From positions 3,122,501-3,186,500 of the forward strand of contig JAQISU010000163.1 of NCBI GenBank assembly GCA_029339505.1: a DNA stretch of 64,000 nucleotides, given 5' to 3'. A program made the position numbers and the translations under genes. Below are positions 1-11,658 of the stretch, in pieces (positions within the stretch are counted from its first letter, which is position 1; each line of letters starts with the position of its first letter). This stretch comes from Unio delphinus (taxonomy: Eukaryota; Mollusca; Bivalvia; Unionida; Unionidae). Below the pieces are notes generated by a model, which did not search any database, was not told where the DNA came from, and saw only the letters and a list, made by a program, of their open reading frames with translations.

Positions 1-304
1 ACACTGCTGACATTGTAGCCATATGACTGAAACATTCTTATTGCTTGATCCTGCCACACTGCTGACATTGTAGCCATATGACTGAAACATTCTTATTGCT
101 TGATCATGCCACACTGCAGACATTGTAGCCATATGACTGAAACATTCTTATTGCTTGATCCTGCCACACTGCAGACATTGTAGCCATATGACTGAAACAT
201 TCTTATTGCTTGATCATGCCACACTGCAGACATTGTAGCCATATGACTGAAACATTCTTATTGCTTAATCCTGCCACACTGCTGACATTGTAGCCATATG
301 ACTG
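1..304 (+). repeat. 55-bp minisatellite derived from a SINE family 2 tail
   Basis: About 5.5 copies, starting at the window edge so the array may be longer. The monomer half 'cattgtagccatatgactga' matches the SINE family 2 3' region ('cattgtagcaatatgactga' at about 36624), and the rest is 'aacattcttattgcttgatc'. Confidence 0.85.
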
Positions 305-880
305 ATTAGTTGCCAGAGGAAATAAAATATGGCATTTTAGTTGGTTTTTGTTTTTGTGAAAGAATGTTTTGTTTTGCTGGATTTTCTATTGTTATTGAAG
401 ATATGGACCCGTTAAATGACTAGTTTTTGTTTGGGGTCAAATAATTTTTTGATAAGCTGTGAAATTTTGATGTTGATATAAGCAGAGGTCAATCTCTGTA
501 TTCAGCCAAATTTAGCATGGTCAGTTAAACTGTCAAGGATCAATATAAAGTGTAACTCAGGTAACTGCCAGCCATGATTGATTGTGAGCCATAGGCCATT
601 TATGTGGTTTTATCTTCACAGGTCCTGAACAAATACCACACTTTCAGATCTCTACTCTTGTTTGCCATGTAATTGTCATATACAGTTCTGACATAAAGGA
701 ATAGATCCAGCAAGGACCTCATGGAGTATTACTTGTTGGTAATTATTTTCAACTTCCATTTATTAAGGTGGTGTGTGATTCTTGAAATTAGGACTGTTAA
801 TAATTCAAAATCCTTACTTTTAAACAAGAAACTGTTGTGCAACCCTGTCATTGTTGCCAATAATACAGCTTGGCTTTAAA
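305..880. other. Unannotated AT-rich DNA
   Basis: No coding, RNA or repeat structure recognised. Confidence 0.5.
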
Positions 881-884
881 ATGG

Positions 885-960
885 ACAGCTTTGAGGTGTC
901 TGCTGAATTAGGTAGTTTGCATTGTTTGAGGTGTCTGCTGGATTAGGTAGTTTGCATTGA
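885..960 (+). repeat. Two copies of a ~35-bp unit
   Basis: 'tttgaggtgtctgctg' to 'ggtagtttgcattg' occurs twice in tandem with one or two differences. Confidence 0.7.
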
Positions 961-1139
961 AATGTGTACCTTGTATGAATTATATGTGAATGACATAAAA
1001 GAATATATATGCTAGAATTACAGTAATGGTTTTCCCCTCCTTATTTACAGTATACCTTTCATCACAGGACTATAACTACAGTATAGTGTAAACAGTAAGG
1101 GTTGCTTTAAATAGGACATATTCATATTGCATATTTGCC

Positions 1140-1860
<721 letters not shown>

Positions 1861-2414
1861 ATCAATAGATAAACATGGCAGCATGTGCTGTACAATGTTT
1901 GATAAGTAAAAGTAGTTAATTTAATTATATGATTCAGAACAGTCTGAATACATGTATAGTAATATATACACTGTACTTGTATAGTAATGTGTACAATTAC
2001 TTGTATTGTACAGTAATATGTACATTGTACATGTACAATAATATGTATATTGTACATGATGGACAGTAATAATACTATGTAATTGCATCTTTTGCAAGGA
2101 AATATTATTTAGAGGTCTTGATCAAATGTAACTTTGCAGTCCATATTGTTTTTTGTTGGATAAAAGTCAAGGAAATTCACAGTATTCCAAAAAAGTATAA
2201 GTGCTTCATCTATCCAAAGCATGGTCCTAAAGAAAATGATAACCACAATTCTTGCACTGTAATAAAGTAAGTAAATTTATTGACTTCTATGCTAACACAT
2301 TTAAAATATTTATTTTTTCTTGTGTAACACAGTTAGTCTCAAACTCAGAAGTAGATACCATATGAAACTATAATTCATGTGCATGTTTGTAATTTTATTA
2401 TAAATACATTATAG

Positions 2415-2566
2415 TCACAAATTTGGACATTATTGGCCTGTGCAAAGTTCTTCTATATTTACCTCTTGATGGTCACTACATGTCATTATTTGTATCAACC
2501 GGGGAAATACTGGCTATGGGTGGTGATTTTGCATCTGCTGAACCCAAAAAGTTGGAATTAATAAAG
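2415..2566 (+). CDS. Candidate isolated exon, unidentified
   Basis: A stretch flanked by 'aaatacattatag' and 'ATAAAG|gtagtt' keeps one frame open for 50 codons after two leading bases. The peptide starts TNLDIIGLCKVLLYLPLDGH and ends GGDFASAEPKKLELIK. Its mixed composition looks more protein-like than neighbouring random frames, and codon use is not AT-extreme. The polypyrimidine tract is weak. A second small open stretch upstream (2183-2266, cag|...|gtaagt) does not join it in a compatible phase. I recognise no family. It may be an exon of a gene mostly outside the window, a relic, or chance. Confidence 0.3.
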
Positions 2567-2569
2567 GTA

Positions 2570-3820
2570 GTTCTGCAGCTTTTCTGTGTTTTTTATTACG
2601 ATGAATAAATGTAATTTTAACAGAATTTTTTAAATTTAATCTCTTGAACACTTTCATCATAACATATATGAATAAAATAATGACACTCAGGTTCACTAAA
2701 TTTCATATATTTCTGGAAAGTTAATTATGCAGGAAGTCATCTATATCCCATCCATTCATTTCATTTCAATAAAACTTGGACATTATTTAAATTGTTTTTA
2801 ATTTTAACTTACAAGTTCAAGTTCATTCAATTATCATCGCTAAAAAATAAAAATAAAACATCAAGGTCATTCATCATCACTTTAAAGGTCATTCAGAAAT
2901 CATCCAATTTAAATAGCAACCATGAACTTAAATATTTTGAAGAGCCAAAAACAAAACTAAAATGTCATGGTTTCAATTATCATCACTAAAATAAGCAACT
3001 AAATTGTGAAGGTCATACAGAAATCATCTACTTGAAACATCAACCGGGAACTTAAAACAGTTATGTTGAAGGGTCATAGTTACTCCCTTGCTTTTCCTGA
3101 TAATTGAAGAACAGAAATGCACTGTTTGAAATGTAGCAGTTGTTATATTGTGTTGCAATATTAGCTTATTTCTGGTTACACTTGTCAGTATTGTTATTTT
3201 TAAGAAATGGCATTTTTCTTTCATGTCGTTCATAATACTTACATCATAGTGTTAATTATGATTACTAACTGTATTTAAATTTAACCTAAAAAACAACTGT
3301 GAAAGTATGATATACATGTACATATATATGTATGATATACATGTTGCAGCCACAAGTGTTTTTTATCATCTATGATTCTTTTGCTTTTGCCATTTAATTT
3401 CATAATAATGAACACTTTGTATATGTTGAAAATGAAATTCTTTACATAAAATATTTATTTACTTCCCTGTGTAGTAAAATAATATTTGCAATATCACATA
3501 ATTTTTCATAAACTAAAGCTTTTGATTATCAAATAATGGTTGTAAAATCTGAAATTCATTTTAAATTTGAATATTTATTTCAATACTGAAGAAAATTTTG
3601 TCTGCTAATCAATTAATGTGATTATTTGTTTAATTTGTTACTTACCTAATTTGAATCATTTATGTATTTTTTTATCAGAATCATTTGCAATTTTTAATTT
3701 GTTTTGGCAAATAAGCCAATGAAACTGATGAGGAATTCAAAACATGGAATGATGATTTTGATAATTCAGAAGAAAAAATAATCCTATGAATTTCTGAATT
3801 GGGAATGTGTGTGTATGTGT
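2570..3820. other. Unannotated AT-rich DNA
   Basis: Loose recurrences of 'ggtcattcagaaatcatc' at about 2885 and 3010 suggest a decayed repeat; otherwise nothing recognisable. Confidence 0.5.
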
Positions 3821-3821
3821 G

Positions 3822-4126
3822 ATTTGGATTTTTAACATAGCTTTAACAATTTTCCAGTCACATCGCATTAATGTCTGCAGTATTGCAATTTATAGTGATG
3901 TCTAGCATTGGGGAATCATGCTGCAGACATGTAGCATGATGTCCCACTCTCACATTATCCTTTACTAGGCTGACCAGTAATATTTCTATCCCCTTAATGC
4001 TGAGTGCCAAGTGAGGCAGTTGTTTCTACCATTTTATTAGTCTTTGGTGTGACTCATCCTTCTTCAAATCTGTGACCTCCTGCATCTGAGGTAGATGTTT
4101 TTACCACTAGGCCATCAAAGTGGTCC
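3822..4126 (-). mobile_element. tRNA-derived SINE family 2, minus copy
   Basis: Family landmarks are in reverse order: 'aacatagctttaacaatttt', 'agtgatgtctagcattgggg', 'gctgaccagtaatatttcta', 'ccttaatgctgagtgcc', then the reverse A box 'accactaggccatcaaagtgg'. The sequence is moderately diverged. Confidence 0.75.
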
Positions 4127-4379
4127 TAATTGAGCATTTACTATGGCTGATATTAGTGTTAGTTAATTAGACATTCATGACAGGTGGTCAAATACCAACA
4201 TGATCACAGCCTTTAAAACCAGCACTGAAAGGTCTGTACTGTTTGAAGTTCTAATAGAGCATATATTGTTGTGGTTTTTCCTTTGTCTATTTATTAAATA
4301 CAACTTGTCTGTCTGACCATTTATTGTTTTAAATGTTGATTTTATAACTCTTTGGTTGGTGTGCATGTATAACCCCATT

Positions 4380-4597
4380 CTTCGGTATGGGATAGATTAT
4401 ACATGATGGCCAGTGTAATTGGTAGAGGAAGAACCTGGGAAAACCAAGAAAAGACATTGACAGATAGGAAGCTACTGGGAAGCTTTCTCACATACCCATA
4501 ATGGCTAAGTGTGAATGGCAAACCTATGCAGACAAGAGTGATATGTCAGAAATCTGTAAAAGTGAGTTCCTTACTTTTGACCACACAGGCCCCTAAT
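4380..4597 (-). mobile_element. Degenerate SINE family 1 copy
   Basis: An old minus-strand copy with recognisable blocks: 'tatacatgatggccagt', 'agaagctactgggaag'-like sequence, 'gctttctcacatacccat' and a terminal 'cacacaggcccct'. Substitutions and small indels are far more numerous than in the 63316 copy. Confidence 0.6.
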
Positions 4598-5087
4598 TAG
4601 CCTTTTGGAAAAATAATGAAACACTAAATTGTTAATGGTGACAAATCTAAGGAGTTCATTGAATGATATGACTGTCATTATTAATAATGCAGGTCACAGT
4701 CCCAGACATGTACTCCAATGCTCCCATTTGCTTCATACCTATGGGGAAGAACAGTTGTGGCTCTGTGATTAAGGTATTAATCTATGGGTTCTTCACAAGG
4801 ATTAGGTTCTTGCATTGTTGACACATTTTGGTCAAATTCAAATGTCAATTTATCACTGTGCTTGGGACTTTCAACTTGACCAGAACAGATCAGTTTGAAA
4901 GATTGTAAATTGATAGTGGTCAGTGTGACAGCTTAATGGCCTGGGGTCAAGTTTGAATAGAATGTATGTCAGACCATCTTGACATCCTGAACTGAAGCTT
5001 TTAATGTCCATCAAACAAATCCATGTGAAATACAATTTCAAATCATTCTTAGATTTCAAAATATGTTTATGCAAAATAGTTTAATAA

Positions 5088-5312
5088 GGAAAGAAACAGA
5101 GTAAAATGTAATACAACAGAGAGTGAAACAGAGTAAAATGTAATAGAACAGAGAGTGAAACAGAGTAAAATGTAATACAACAGAGTGAAACAGAGTAAAA
5201 TGTAATACAACAGAGTGAAACAGAGTAAAATGTAATACAGCAGAGAGTGAAACAGAGTAAAATGTAATACAACAGAGAGTGAAACAGAGTAAAATGTAAT
5301 ACAACAGAGAGT
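5088..5312 (+). repeat. 27-31-bp minisatellite
   Basis: About eight copies of 'gtgaaacagagtaaaatgta' plus 'atacaacaga(ga)'. Length variants differ by one GAGA step. Open frames across it are repeat artefacts. Confidence 0.88.
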
Positions 5313-5319
5313 GATCAAT

Positions 5320-5480
5320 CCTTTTGAAGGTACCTTATTTACTTGTCTATAAGTTGAGTCTAACTGCAAATAACATAGATCTTGTTCTGCCATATCATAA
5401 TGCATCTTCAGATCAGGGTCTGTGTTGTTTCTTCTAGCAGTTACTCCTAGCAAACTGACCCAGATTTGATGGAGCATTAT
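5320..5480. mobile_element. Fold-back element fragment
   Basis: 'ttacttgtctataagttgag', 'taactgcaaataacatagat', 'agatcagggtctgtgttgtt' and 'gttactcctagcaaactgac' mark roughly the left two thirds of the family. The right arm is mostly lost. It adjoins a 28-31-bp array. Confidence 0.55.
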
Positions 5481-5514
5481 GTAATAGTTAGACTGATACC
5501 AGGATGCCTGGTCC

Positions 5515-5646
5515 TAATATTAACCTCTTAATGCTGAGTGCCTAGTGAGGCACTTGCTAATACCATATTTAGAACTCTCTGATATGACACTGCCAGGGTT
5601 CAAACTGGGGAGACATATGCTATAACCACTTAAACCACCAAAGCAT
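5515..5646 (-). mobile_element. SINE family 2 fragment (head end only)
   Basis: Only the tRNA-proximal half remains: 'attaacctcttaatgctgag', then the reverse B box 'gggttcaaactgg' and the reverse A box 'accacttaaaccacc'. The 3' half is missing. Confidence 0.65.
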
Positions 5647-5765
5647 GCTGTTGCATTTTTTCAAATATTCTGTATTGTTGTTTTCCATGGATTACTGCAA
5701 TGTAACAGAAACTAGCAGATGTAAATACAGGAAAATGTAGCTTTTAGCCAGGAGGCCACTTCCAG

Positions 5766-5990
5766 TGTACAACCTGGCTTTATCCTGTTCCTTTTTATTA
5801 CATGGGTATATTTCAAAATCAGTGTATGGCTCCAGGCTCCAGTCCTCAACCTGGCTTTATCCTGTTCATTTTCATTATATGGGTACATTTAAAATCAGAG
5901 TATGGTTTGAGGCTCCAGGCCACAAGGCCACAACCTGGCTTTATCCCTAGACTGTGTCATGATATGGATACATTTAAAAGTCACTATCTG
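5766..5990 (+). repeat. ~80-bp tandem repeat, three copies
   Basis: Each unit begins 'caacctggctttatcc' and includes 'atgggtac/tattt(c)aaaa' and 'ggctccaggc'. The third copy is partial and diverged. Confidence 0.75.
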
Positions 5991-6289
5991 CCCTGTGTGT
6001 CTGGAGGAAGTCATATGTTTGCTATAATAACATGTAGGTGTGTGTGTGTATATATATAGTGTTAGAAGTATGCTTCAATTTTTCATAATTATTTTCCATT
6101 CAGCAAGAAAAAAACATCTTAATGTCCATGCCCTTCAACAATTATAGACAGATTCAAAACAGAAAGCAATATAAAATTAATACTTAACTGCTATGTCCTG
6201 ATTTAAAATTTAAACAGTAGAATTGTGTGTACTCAACAATTTTATTTGTAGGATAAAACATTGTGGCAATCTTATTTTGTTTTTTATTG

Positions 6290-6462
6290 TGGGTTTTAAC
6301 AGCATTATAGGCTGTTTCATGCTGGGGATATGGGATTTACCATTTAAGTGCCTTTCCCAATTGCACACAGCAAAACCAGGTTAGCATAGGTGGGTATCAG
6401 GCCCAGATCTTTATTAGTATCAGTCCAGTGCTCTACCAACTGAGCTACTGTGACACCCTCCA
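6290..6462 (-). mobile_element. tRNA-derived SINE family 3
   Basis: On the minus strand the head reads 'gtagctcagttggtagagc', a strong A box, followed by a B-box region and the core ending in 'gcctataatgctgtt'. It shares ordered blocks with 40372-40540: 'tttcatgctggggatatgg' against 'tatcatgctatggaaatgg', then 'gtgcctttccca' against 'gtgtctttccca'. Confidence 0.7.
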
Positions 6463-6492
6463 TGTTTTGTAAATTTAAAATGGATACTGCAG

Positions 6493-6695
6493 GAGTCCCT
6501 CACTATAACACATGTAATATTTAAATGGATACAAGGATCCCTCACTATAACACTTGTAATATTTAAATGGATACAAGGATCCCTCACTATAACACTTGTA
6601 ATATTTAAATGGATACAAGGATCCCTCACTATAACACTTGTAATATTTAAATGGATACAAGGATCCCTCACTATAACACTTGTAATATTAATAAA
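6493..6695 (+). repeat. 42-bp minisatellite
   Basis: Five copies of 'ggatccctcactataacact' plus 'tgtaatatttaaatggataca', each with a BamHI-type ggatcc. It abuts the head of SINE family 3. Confidence 0.88.
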
Positions 6696-6699
6696 GAAT

Positions 6700-7300
6700 A
6701 TTACAGGGATCCTTCATTGTAACATAAAATATGAGCCATGATCATATCTGTATACTAAGGACCACACTGAGGTGTTTAATAGTGAAAGAATTCTGTATTC
6801 CTGTAATGCTGGGGGAAATTGACCAAAATAATGGTGAACACCTATTTTGGGGAGATACATTTAATGATGATAAATAAATCAGAACAATTAAGGCTTTTGG
6901 AACTCTATTGGTAGATCAGAGAATGCTAAACATGCACCACACATGGTCTTAGTTCAAAGGTTAAAGGCCAATAACAACTATTTTAGGTTCATTTCATGTC
7001 AAGCTCACACCCTCTTCTATTCTTGAAAGATTTTGTTTTGATTGAACTAGGTAGACTATTTAAATAAACAAATTAATTTTTATTAGATACCTAACTGTGA
7101 CACGGCTTTCTACCAAGATAATCCTAAAACTTGTATTAAGATTGAAGTGGAAAGCTAGTATTGTACATTTTGTCTTTTTAAGCATCTGTCATTATGTATA
7201 TATGTCATTAATGTCCTACATTGCAACATATTTCTCACTCAAGGGGGCCATTTATAAACTTGGCCTATATTTCCAAATAACAGTGGACAAAAGCTATGAA
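6700..7300. other. Unannotated DNA left of the inverted repeats
   Basis: No exon-like or RNA-like structure seen. Confidence 0.5.
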
Positions 7301-7301
7301 A

Positions 7302-7401
7302 ATTTGGTGAGGTAGATTCTATCCTGTGGCAATAGGTGGCAGGATCTAACACAGGGCTGCCCAATGTATTGGGCCACAGGATAGAATCTACCTCACCAAA
7401 T
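7302..7401. repeat. Hairpin with 29-bp perfect arms
   Basis: The arm atttggtgaggtagattcta (continuing to 7330) is exactly complementary to 7373-7401. The 42-bp loop contains a partial extra copy of the arm motif. It looks like a small fold-back insertion or a palindromic rearrangement. Confidence 0.8.
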
Positions 7402-7409
7402 ATTTAGAG

Positions 7410-7646
7410 TGGTTTAGAGTGTTGTTCTTCCAAGTTGTGCAATACCTCTGACAAGTGGGCTTGTGCAATATTGTACGAATAGCGCTCAAGACCCGAGACC
7501 CCTGTCACAACAAGGATTATATTTGTCTGGGCTAAGCATGGATTTGCCCAACATACGAGAAAAAGGCCAGAATCCCATAGTTCAATATTGCACAGCCCAC
7601 TTGTTAGAGGTATTGCACAACCTGGAAGAACAACACTCTGAACCAC
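7410..7646. repeat. Large inverted repeat, about 64-bp arms
   Basis: Arms 7410-7473 and 7583-7646 are reverse complements with a few mismatches, sharing blocks such as 'gttgttcttcca' / 'tggaagaacaac' and 'tgtgcaatattg' / 'caatattgcaca'. The ~109-bp loop contains a reverse copy of the ~85-bp monomer tandemly repeated at 9160-9460. Confidence 0.75.
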
Positions 7647-7689
7647 TTCCCCTTAATACTCGCTATCTAGGAGATGACCGCCCACGGTG

Positions 7690-9056
7690 TAATCGCCCAG
7701 TTTGAGTATAGAATGTATATGGTAAACTGAGATAATATACTGAACAAAGAAACTACGAGCCCCCGTAATGATAAATAAACAATTTAATCAAAAAAGACAA
7801 AAGAAAACATACACAGTGAAATTTCTTTTCCCTCTGAATACACGTGGTTTCAGAATTTACTTTAACCGAATTTCAAATAAATGGCATTTAGCATTAAACA
7901 AATCTAGCCGTTTTATGGCTGATAGCTAATTTCATCATAAGAATCGAGTGTTCAATAAACTTTGTCCACATTGTACGTTTTTCATGACCTGTTTCGTCGA
8001 ACTGTTTCTCTGCTCACTCGTTGAACTCTGACTCAGCCTTCTGTGTTAATGTATGCATCTTGCAACTCTTACTGAACAATATCTTTTTTCCGTCTTTGTA
8101 CTTTCATCTATCTTCGCACTGCTCTCTCCAAATAAAACTATTTTCCTTTCAAAAGAAAAAGTAAAACGCACTAAGTCTCTTGTTTCACGTTAATAGCTGA
8201 GACTGTCCGTTTTGCTGGTTCGAACAATCAGATTTTACTATCAGTGATAACAATTTTATGGCTAGTAATCAACTACACATGTCTTCAGATCAATACAGCT
8301 AAACAACTTGTTAGTTCGGTTCGCTTTTACGTATTCCCGTAATTCATTACTTAAAGTAAGACATTAAATCTTAGAACACAATCAATATTCAAACAATATG
8401 ATAAATTCAAGAATGAACATAACACTTTCCAATCGTCTCTACATACTGCTTTTACACATCAATTAACACTACATTCTTCTTACTATGAATTAAGGTACGA
8501 ATTCTAATTCATAATTAAAAGCACATTATTAAATTAATGTAACAAATGAAACTATTCATACAAACATATCAACAAATCATGCAGATCTATAACAAAGAAA
8601 CAATATATCAATTACATCATAATACGTGTGGATTTGAAACAAATACCTCATGTTTTTGGTGCATTTTCTCACAGTTGGATTCGGAGGTTTCTCTGCCTAT
8701 TGCTTCGAAGGCACTGCTGTAAAAAATACCTCCTAAGTCTTTATTCCAGAATTAATGATAGTAGTTCTACACTGCTTTCTTTTAAGCACCTTCCAGAAGA
8801 CTGAAGTAAATTTTTAACAAGTGGATATACATAATCTAAGTTTTCCTTGTATAGACACACCCCTTATTCCCCATCGCCCAATCACAACCAATATAATTTC
8901 TCGCGCTTTCCCTTGAAAGTTTTCGTCAGCGTGTCAAGATGCCATGCTGTCAGTTTCAATCAATTTTGACATGATTCGTGAGAGAATAATCCTTCCAGGA
9001 GGTTACTCTCGGTCAGTATGATTTAAACAAACACAATCAACTGGGTGACCCGATTA
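7690..9056. other. CpG-rich island, possible insertion or promoter
   Basis: This 1.37-kb stretch has many CpG dinucleotides (for example ttctcgcgc, ttttcgtcagcgtg, ggttcggttcgc), whereas adjacent DNA has very few. It contains two CCAAT boxes next to 'tataatt' at about 8878-8900. The ends 'taatcgcccagtt' (7690) and 'aactgggtgacccgatta' (to 9056) form a rough inverted pair. No sizeable coding frame is present. It could be a young transposon or LTR, or an unmethylated regulatory island. Confidence 0.4.
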
Positions 9057-9159
9057 GAAAAATATCTCTAAGTGCCGAATGTCACACAAATCTCACAAAT
9101 TGGCTGTTGGCTAGAACTAAGTGTTATCTAATGGGCTTGACCGAAAATTTGGCACTTTA

Positions 9160-9460
9160 CACTTGTTTAGAGATACATATGGATTCCGGCCTATATCTCA
9201 TATGTTGGGCAACTCCATCCTTAGTCCAGACAAATATATTCCTTGTATAGAGATACATATGGATTCTGGCCTGTATCTCATATTTTGGGCAACTCCATGC
9301 TTAGCCCTGACACCTATATACATTGTATAGTGGAAATACTTATGGATTCTGGCCTGTAACTCATATATTGGCAACCCTGTGTTAGGTCATGACACCTATA
9401 GTCATTATATACAGATACCTATGGACTTGGGCTAAAAATATGGACTTGTTACATACTTAA
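9160..9460 (+). repeat. ~85-bp tandem repeat, 3-4 degenerate copies
   Basis: Units begin 'gagatacatatggattc' and include 'ggcctgtatctcatat', 'gggcaactccatgctta' and 'gacacctatata'. Identity falls from the first two copies to the last. A reverse-complement single copy lies at about 7515-7575. Confidence 0.75.
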
Positions 9461-10590
9461 GCCAAAACTATGGAAAAATGATTGTTGCCAAATATCCCGA
9501 TAATTGGTTCATTAATGTTTCATTTGGATATGGGCATTTCATCTTCAAATTAGTGAAATTAGCAAAGAAACCAGACTAACTTTACACCAGCATTTTTTAA
9601 ACTGAACCTATTTATTCATGCAAAGCATCTGAATGATCAAACAGTCGATTATAAAATGTTTAAAACAGTTGTCCAGAAAACAATGCATGCTTAAGACCAA
9701 AAGGCGTCTATAAAAGTGCTAATAATCAACACAGAAGAATAAAAAGGAGTAGCAGGAGCCTTGTGAAAAAAGCGGGAAAGGACACAATATTGTTTATTGG
9801 ACATCACATGTCAATTTGAATATCTTTTGTGTCCGTATATATGTATGCTGTCTTCATGTGAATTGGAAAAGAATTTCCAAGAATTATGACAAGTTGAGAG
9901 ATATCAATAAGCCATTGAGCTGAATAGGGTTAAGAACTAGAGTTTATGCAATTGAATTAATTAATTAAACTGAATTAATTAATTAAATTAATTGGTAATT
10001 AAAGTCTGTGCATACTCAACAAACTTCTCAGTTGTTTTCACCTTACTGAAAACTGCTTAATCTTCAGATAAATAAATGCCTGCCTTACAGAGAGGGACTT
10101 GTCAGGGTTGGCAGGTTTGTCCTGTTGCAGTTAACCTTTGGCCTAGGCTTTAAGTTATTCTCACCTCTCATCATTACAGTTCTGTCATGTATGCCTCTGT
10201 TTATGTTGGAATTTGTTCTTTTGACTGTTGTCTGCAATGAAACTAACTGTATAGCAGTAGATAAGAAGAGCTAATATTTCTTTCATTTACCATATCTCAC
10301 CAAAAATATACTTGTGCTACATTTTTAAGTACTTATGCAATTCGGACAGGTTTTCAGTGTGTATGATGGATAATGTCCTTTCTCTTTGTTATGTCTTATG
10401 TATGTAACTATATGTTTAGTGTCTGGTTGATTGGACTCACAATAATTTGTAAGTTAATTTTGAAAGTGACCATAAAGCTGGAAAAATGCTTTTGATCATT
10501 TGTTGGCAGCTGTTGCAATGTTTTATGATTGCTTAAATTGACTCACAATACATCTAAATTAAAGTACACTTTTATTACAAGCCCTTGTCC
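9461..10590. other. Unannotated DNA
   Basis: Contains a short (ATTA)n-like palindromic patch at 9955-9995 (gaattaattaattaaact); otherwise nothing recognised. Confidence 0.5.
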
Positions 10591-10597
10591 ATAGGTG

Positions 10598-10845
10598 ACG
10601 TTGTTGTTGTTGTTTTAGGTTTAGCGCCATTTTCAGCACACAATAGGCTATACATGGTGGCCAGTATTACTAGCGGAGTAAGAACATAGGAATGAACCAC
10701 CGACCCATGAGAAACTACTGGCAAGCTTATCGCATACCCACATGGGCCAAATCTGAGACTCGAACCCATGCAGACAGAGATGAGATGGCAGTGATCCATA
10801 ATGGTGAACACTTTAGACCACACAGTCGCTTGGGGGCTCCTGAGA
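10598..10845 (-). mobile_element. tRNA-derived SINE family 1, minus copy
   Basis: The + strand begins with the complemented tail (gttgttgttgttgtttt) and runs back to the tRNA-like head at about 10845. The reverse B box 'gactcgaaccc' is at about 10757. Flanks aggtgacgttgtt and agatgacattgtt look like a diverged target-site duplication. Confidence 0.78.
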
Positions 10846-10950
10846 TGACATTGTTAATGCAAGAAGAAATAAAGCTATGCAGGTTATAGATAGCCTTATC
10901 TATTCAATATGTACTTCTTGATTGGCACACACATTGGCACAGACTTTAAG

Positions 10951-11104
10951 AACAATTAAACTAAAAATTAACAAACTGAAAATTGTCCTTTAATATTATA
11001 GAACAATTAAACTAAAAATTAAAAAAACTGAAAATTCTCCTTTAATATTATAGAACAATTAAACTAAAAATTAACAAACTGAAAATTCTCCTTTAATATT
11101 ATAG
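10951..11104 (+). repeat. 51/52-bp repeat, three copies
   Basis: Unit 'aacaattaaactaaaaatta' ... 'ctcctttaatattatag', nearly identical across copies. Confidence 0.85.
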
Positions 11105-11193
11105 CTGGTGGCCTGTTCTCAGTGTAGTAGGTACTGCATCAAATTTGCCACCATTTTGAGACTCCTAGCCTGCTCAGTTAAGAACGAGTGGTA

Positions 11194-11371
11194 CAGTAGA
11201 ACCTGTCTTGTAAGACCACCTCTTTTGCCAAACAATTATGGTCTCTCAAGACAGGCGGTCTCTCATAACAGGTCACAATGCTATATAATGAATACATTTG
11301 TGCATTGAGAATGTGGTCTCTCAAAACAGGTGTTCTCACATAGCAGTGGTCTTTCAAGACAGGTTTTACTG
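11194..11371. mobile_element. 178-bp pogo/Tigger-like MITE
   Basis: Terminal inverted repeats CAGTAGAACCTGTCTTG and CAAGACAGGTTTTACTG are flanked by TA dinucleotides, the expected Tc1/mariner-superfamily target duplication. Internally it repeats 'ggtctctcaagacagg'-type blocks in both orientations, so much of the element can fold back. It has no coding capacity. Confidence 0.82.
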
Positions 11372-11415
11372 TACTACAACAGAAAGACTTTTTTTTAAAA
11401 ATACTACTTGTCTTT

Positions 11416-11608
11416 TTAGGGGCCCTGAATGTCCAAGTGGTTTAAAGTGCTCTCCATTACGGATCACTGCCATCTCACCTCTGCGTGTATTCGAGTCTAA
11501 GATTTGGCTAATATAGTTATGTGAGAAAGCTTGCCAGTAGCTTCTCATGGGTCGGTGGTTCTTTCAGGGAATTTCCCGGGTTCTTCCTCCACCAATAATA
11601 CTGGCCGC

Positions 11609-11658
<50 letters not shown>

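Noticed and set aside
5056..5477. Open frames with FHSVVLHFTL-type repeats
   Set aside because: They translate the 27-31-bp array and part of a fold-back element.
6420..6671. Open frame RDPCIHLNITSVIV-type repeats
   Set aside because: 42-bp satellite read on the minus strand, running into a SINE head.
11298..11548. Short open frames repeated at 48340-48522 (MCIENVVSQ...)
   Set aside because: Same frame appears in both 178-bp MITE copies, so it is element sequence and not a conserved gene.
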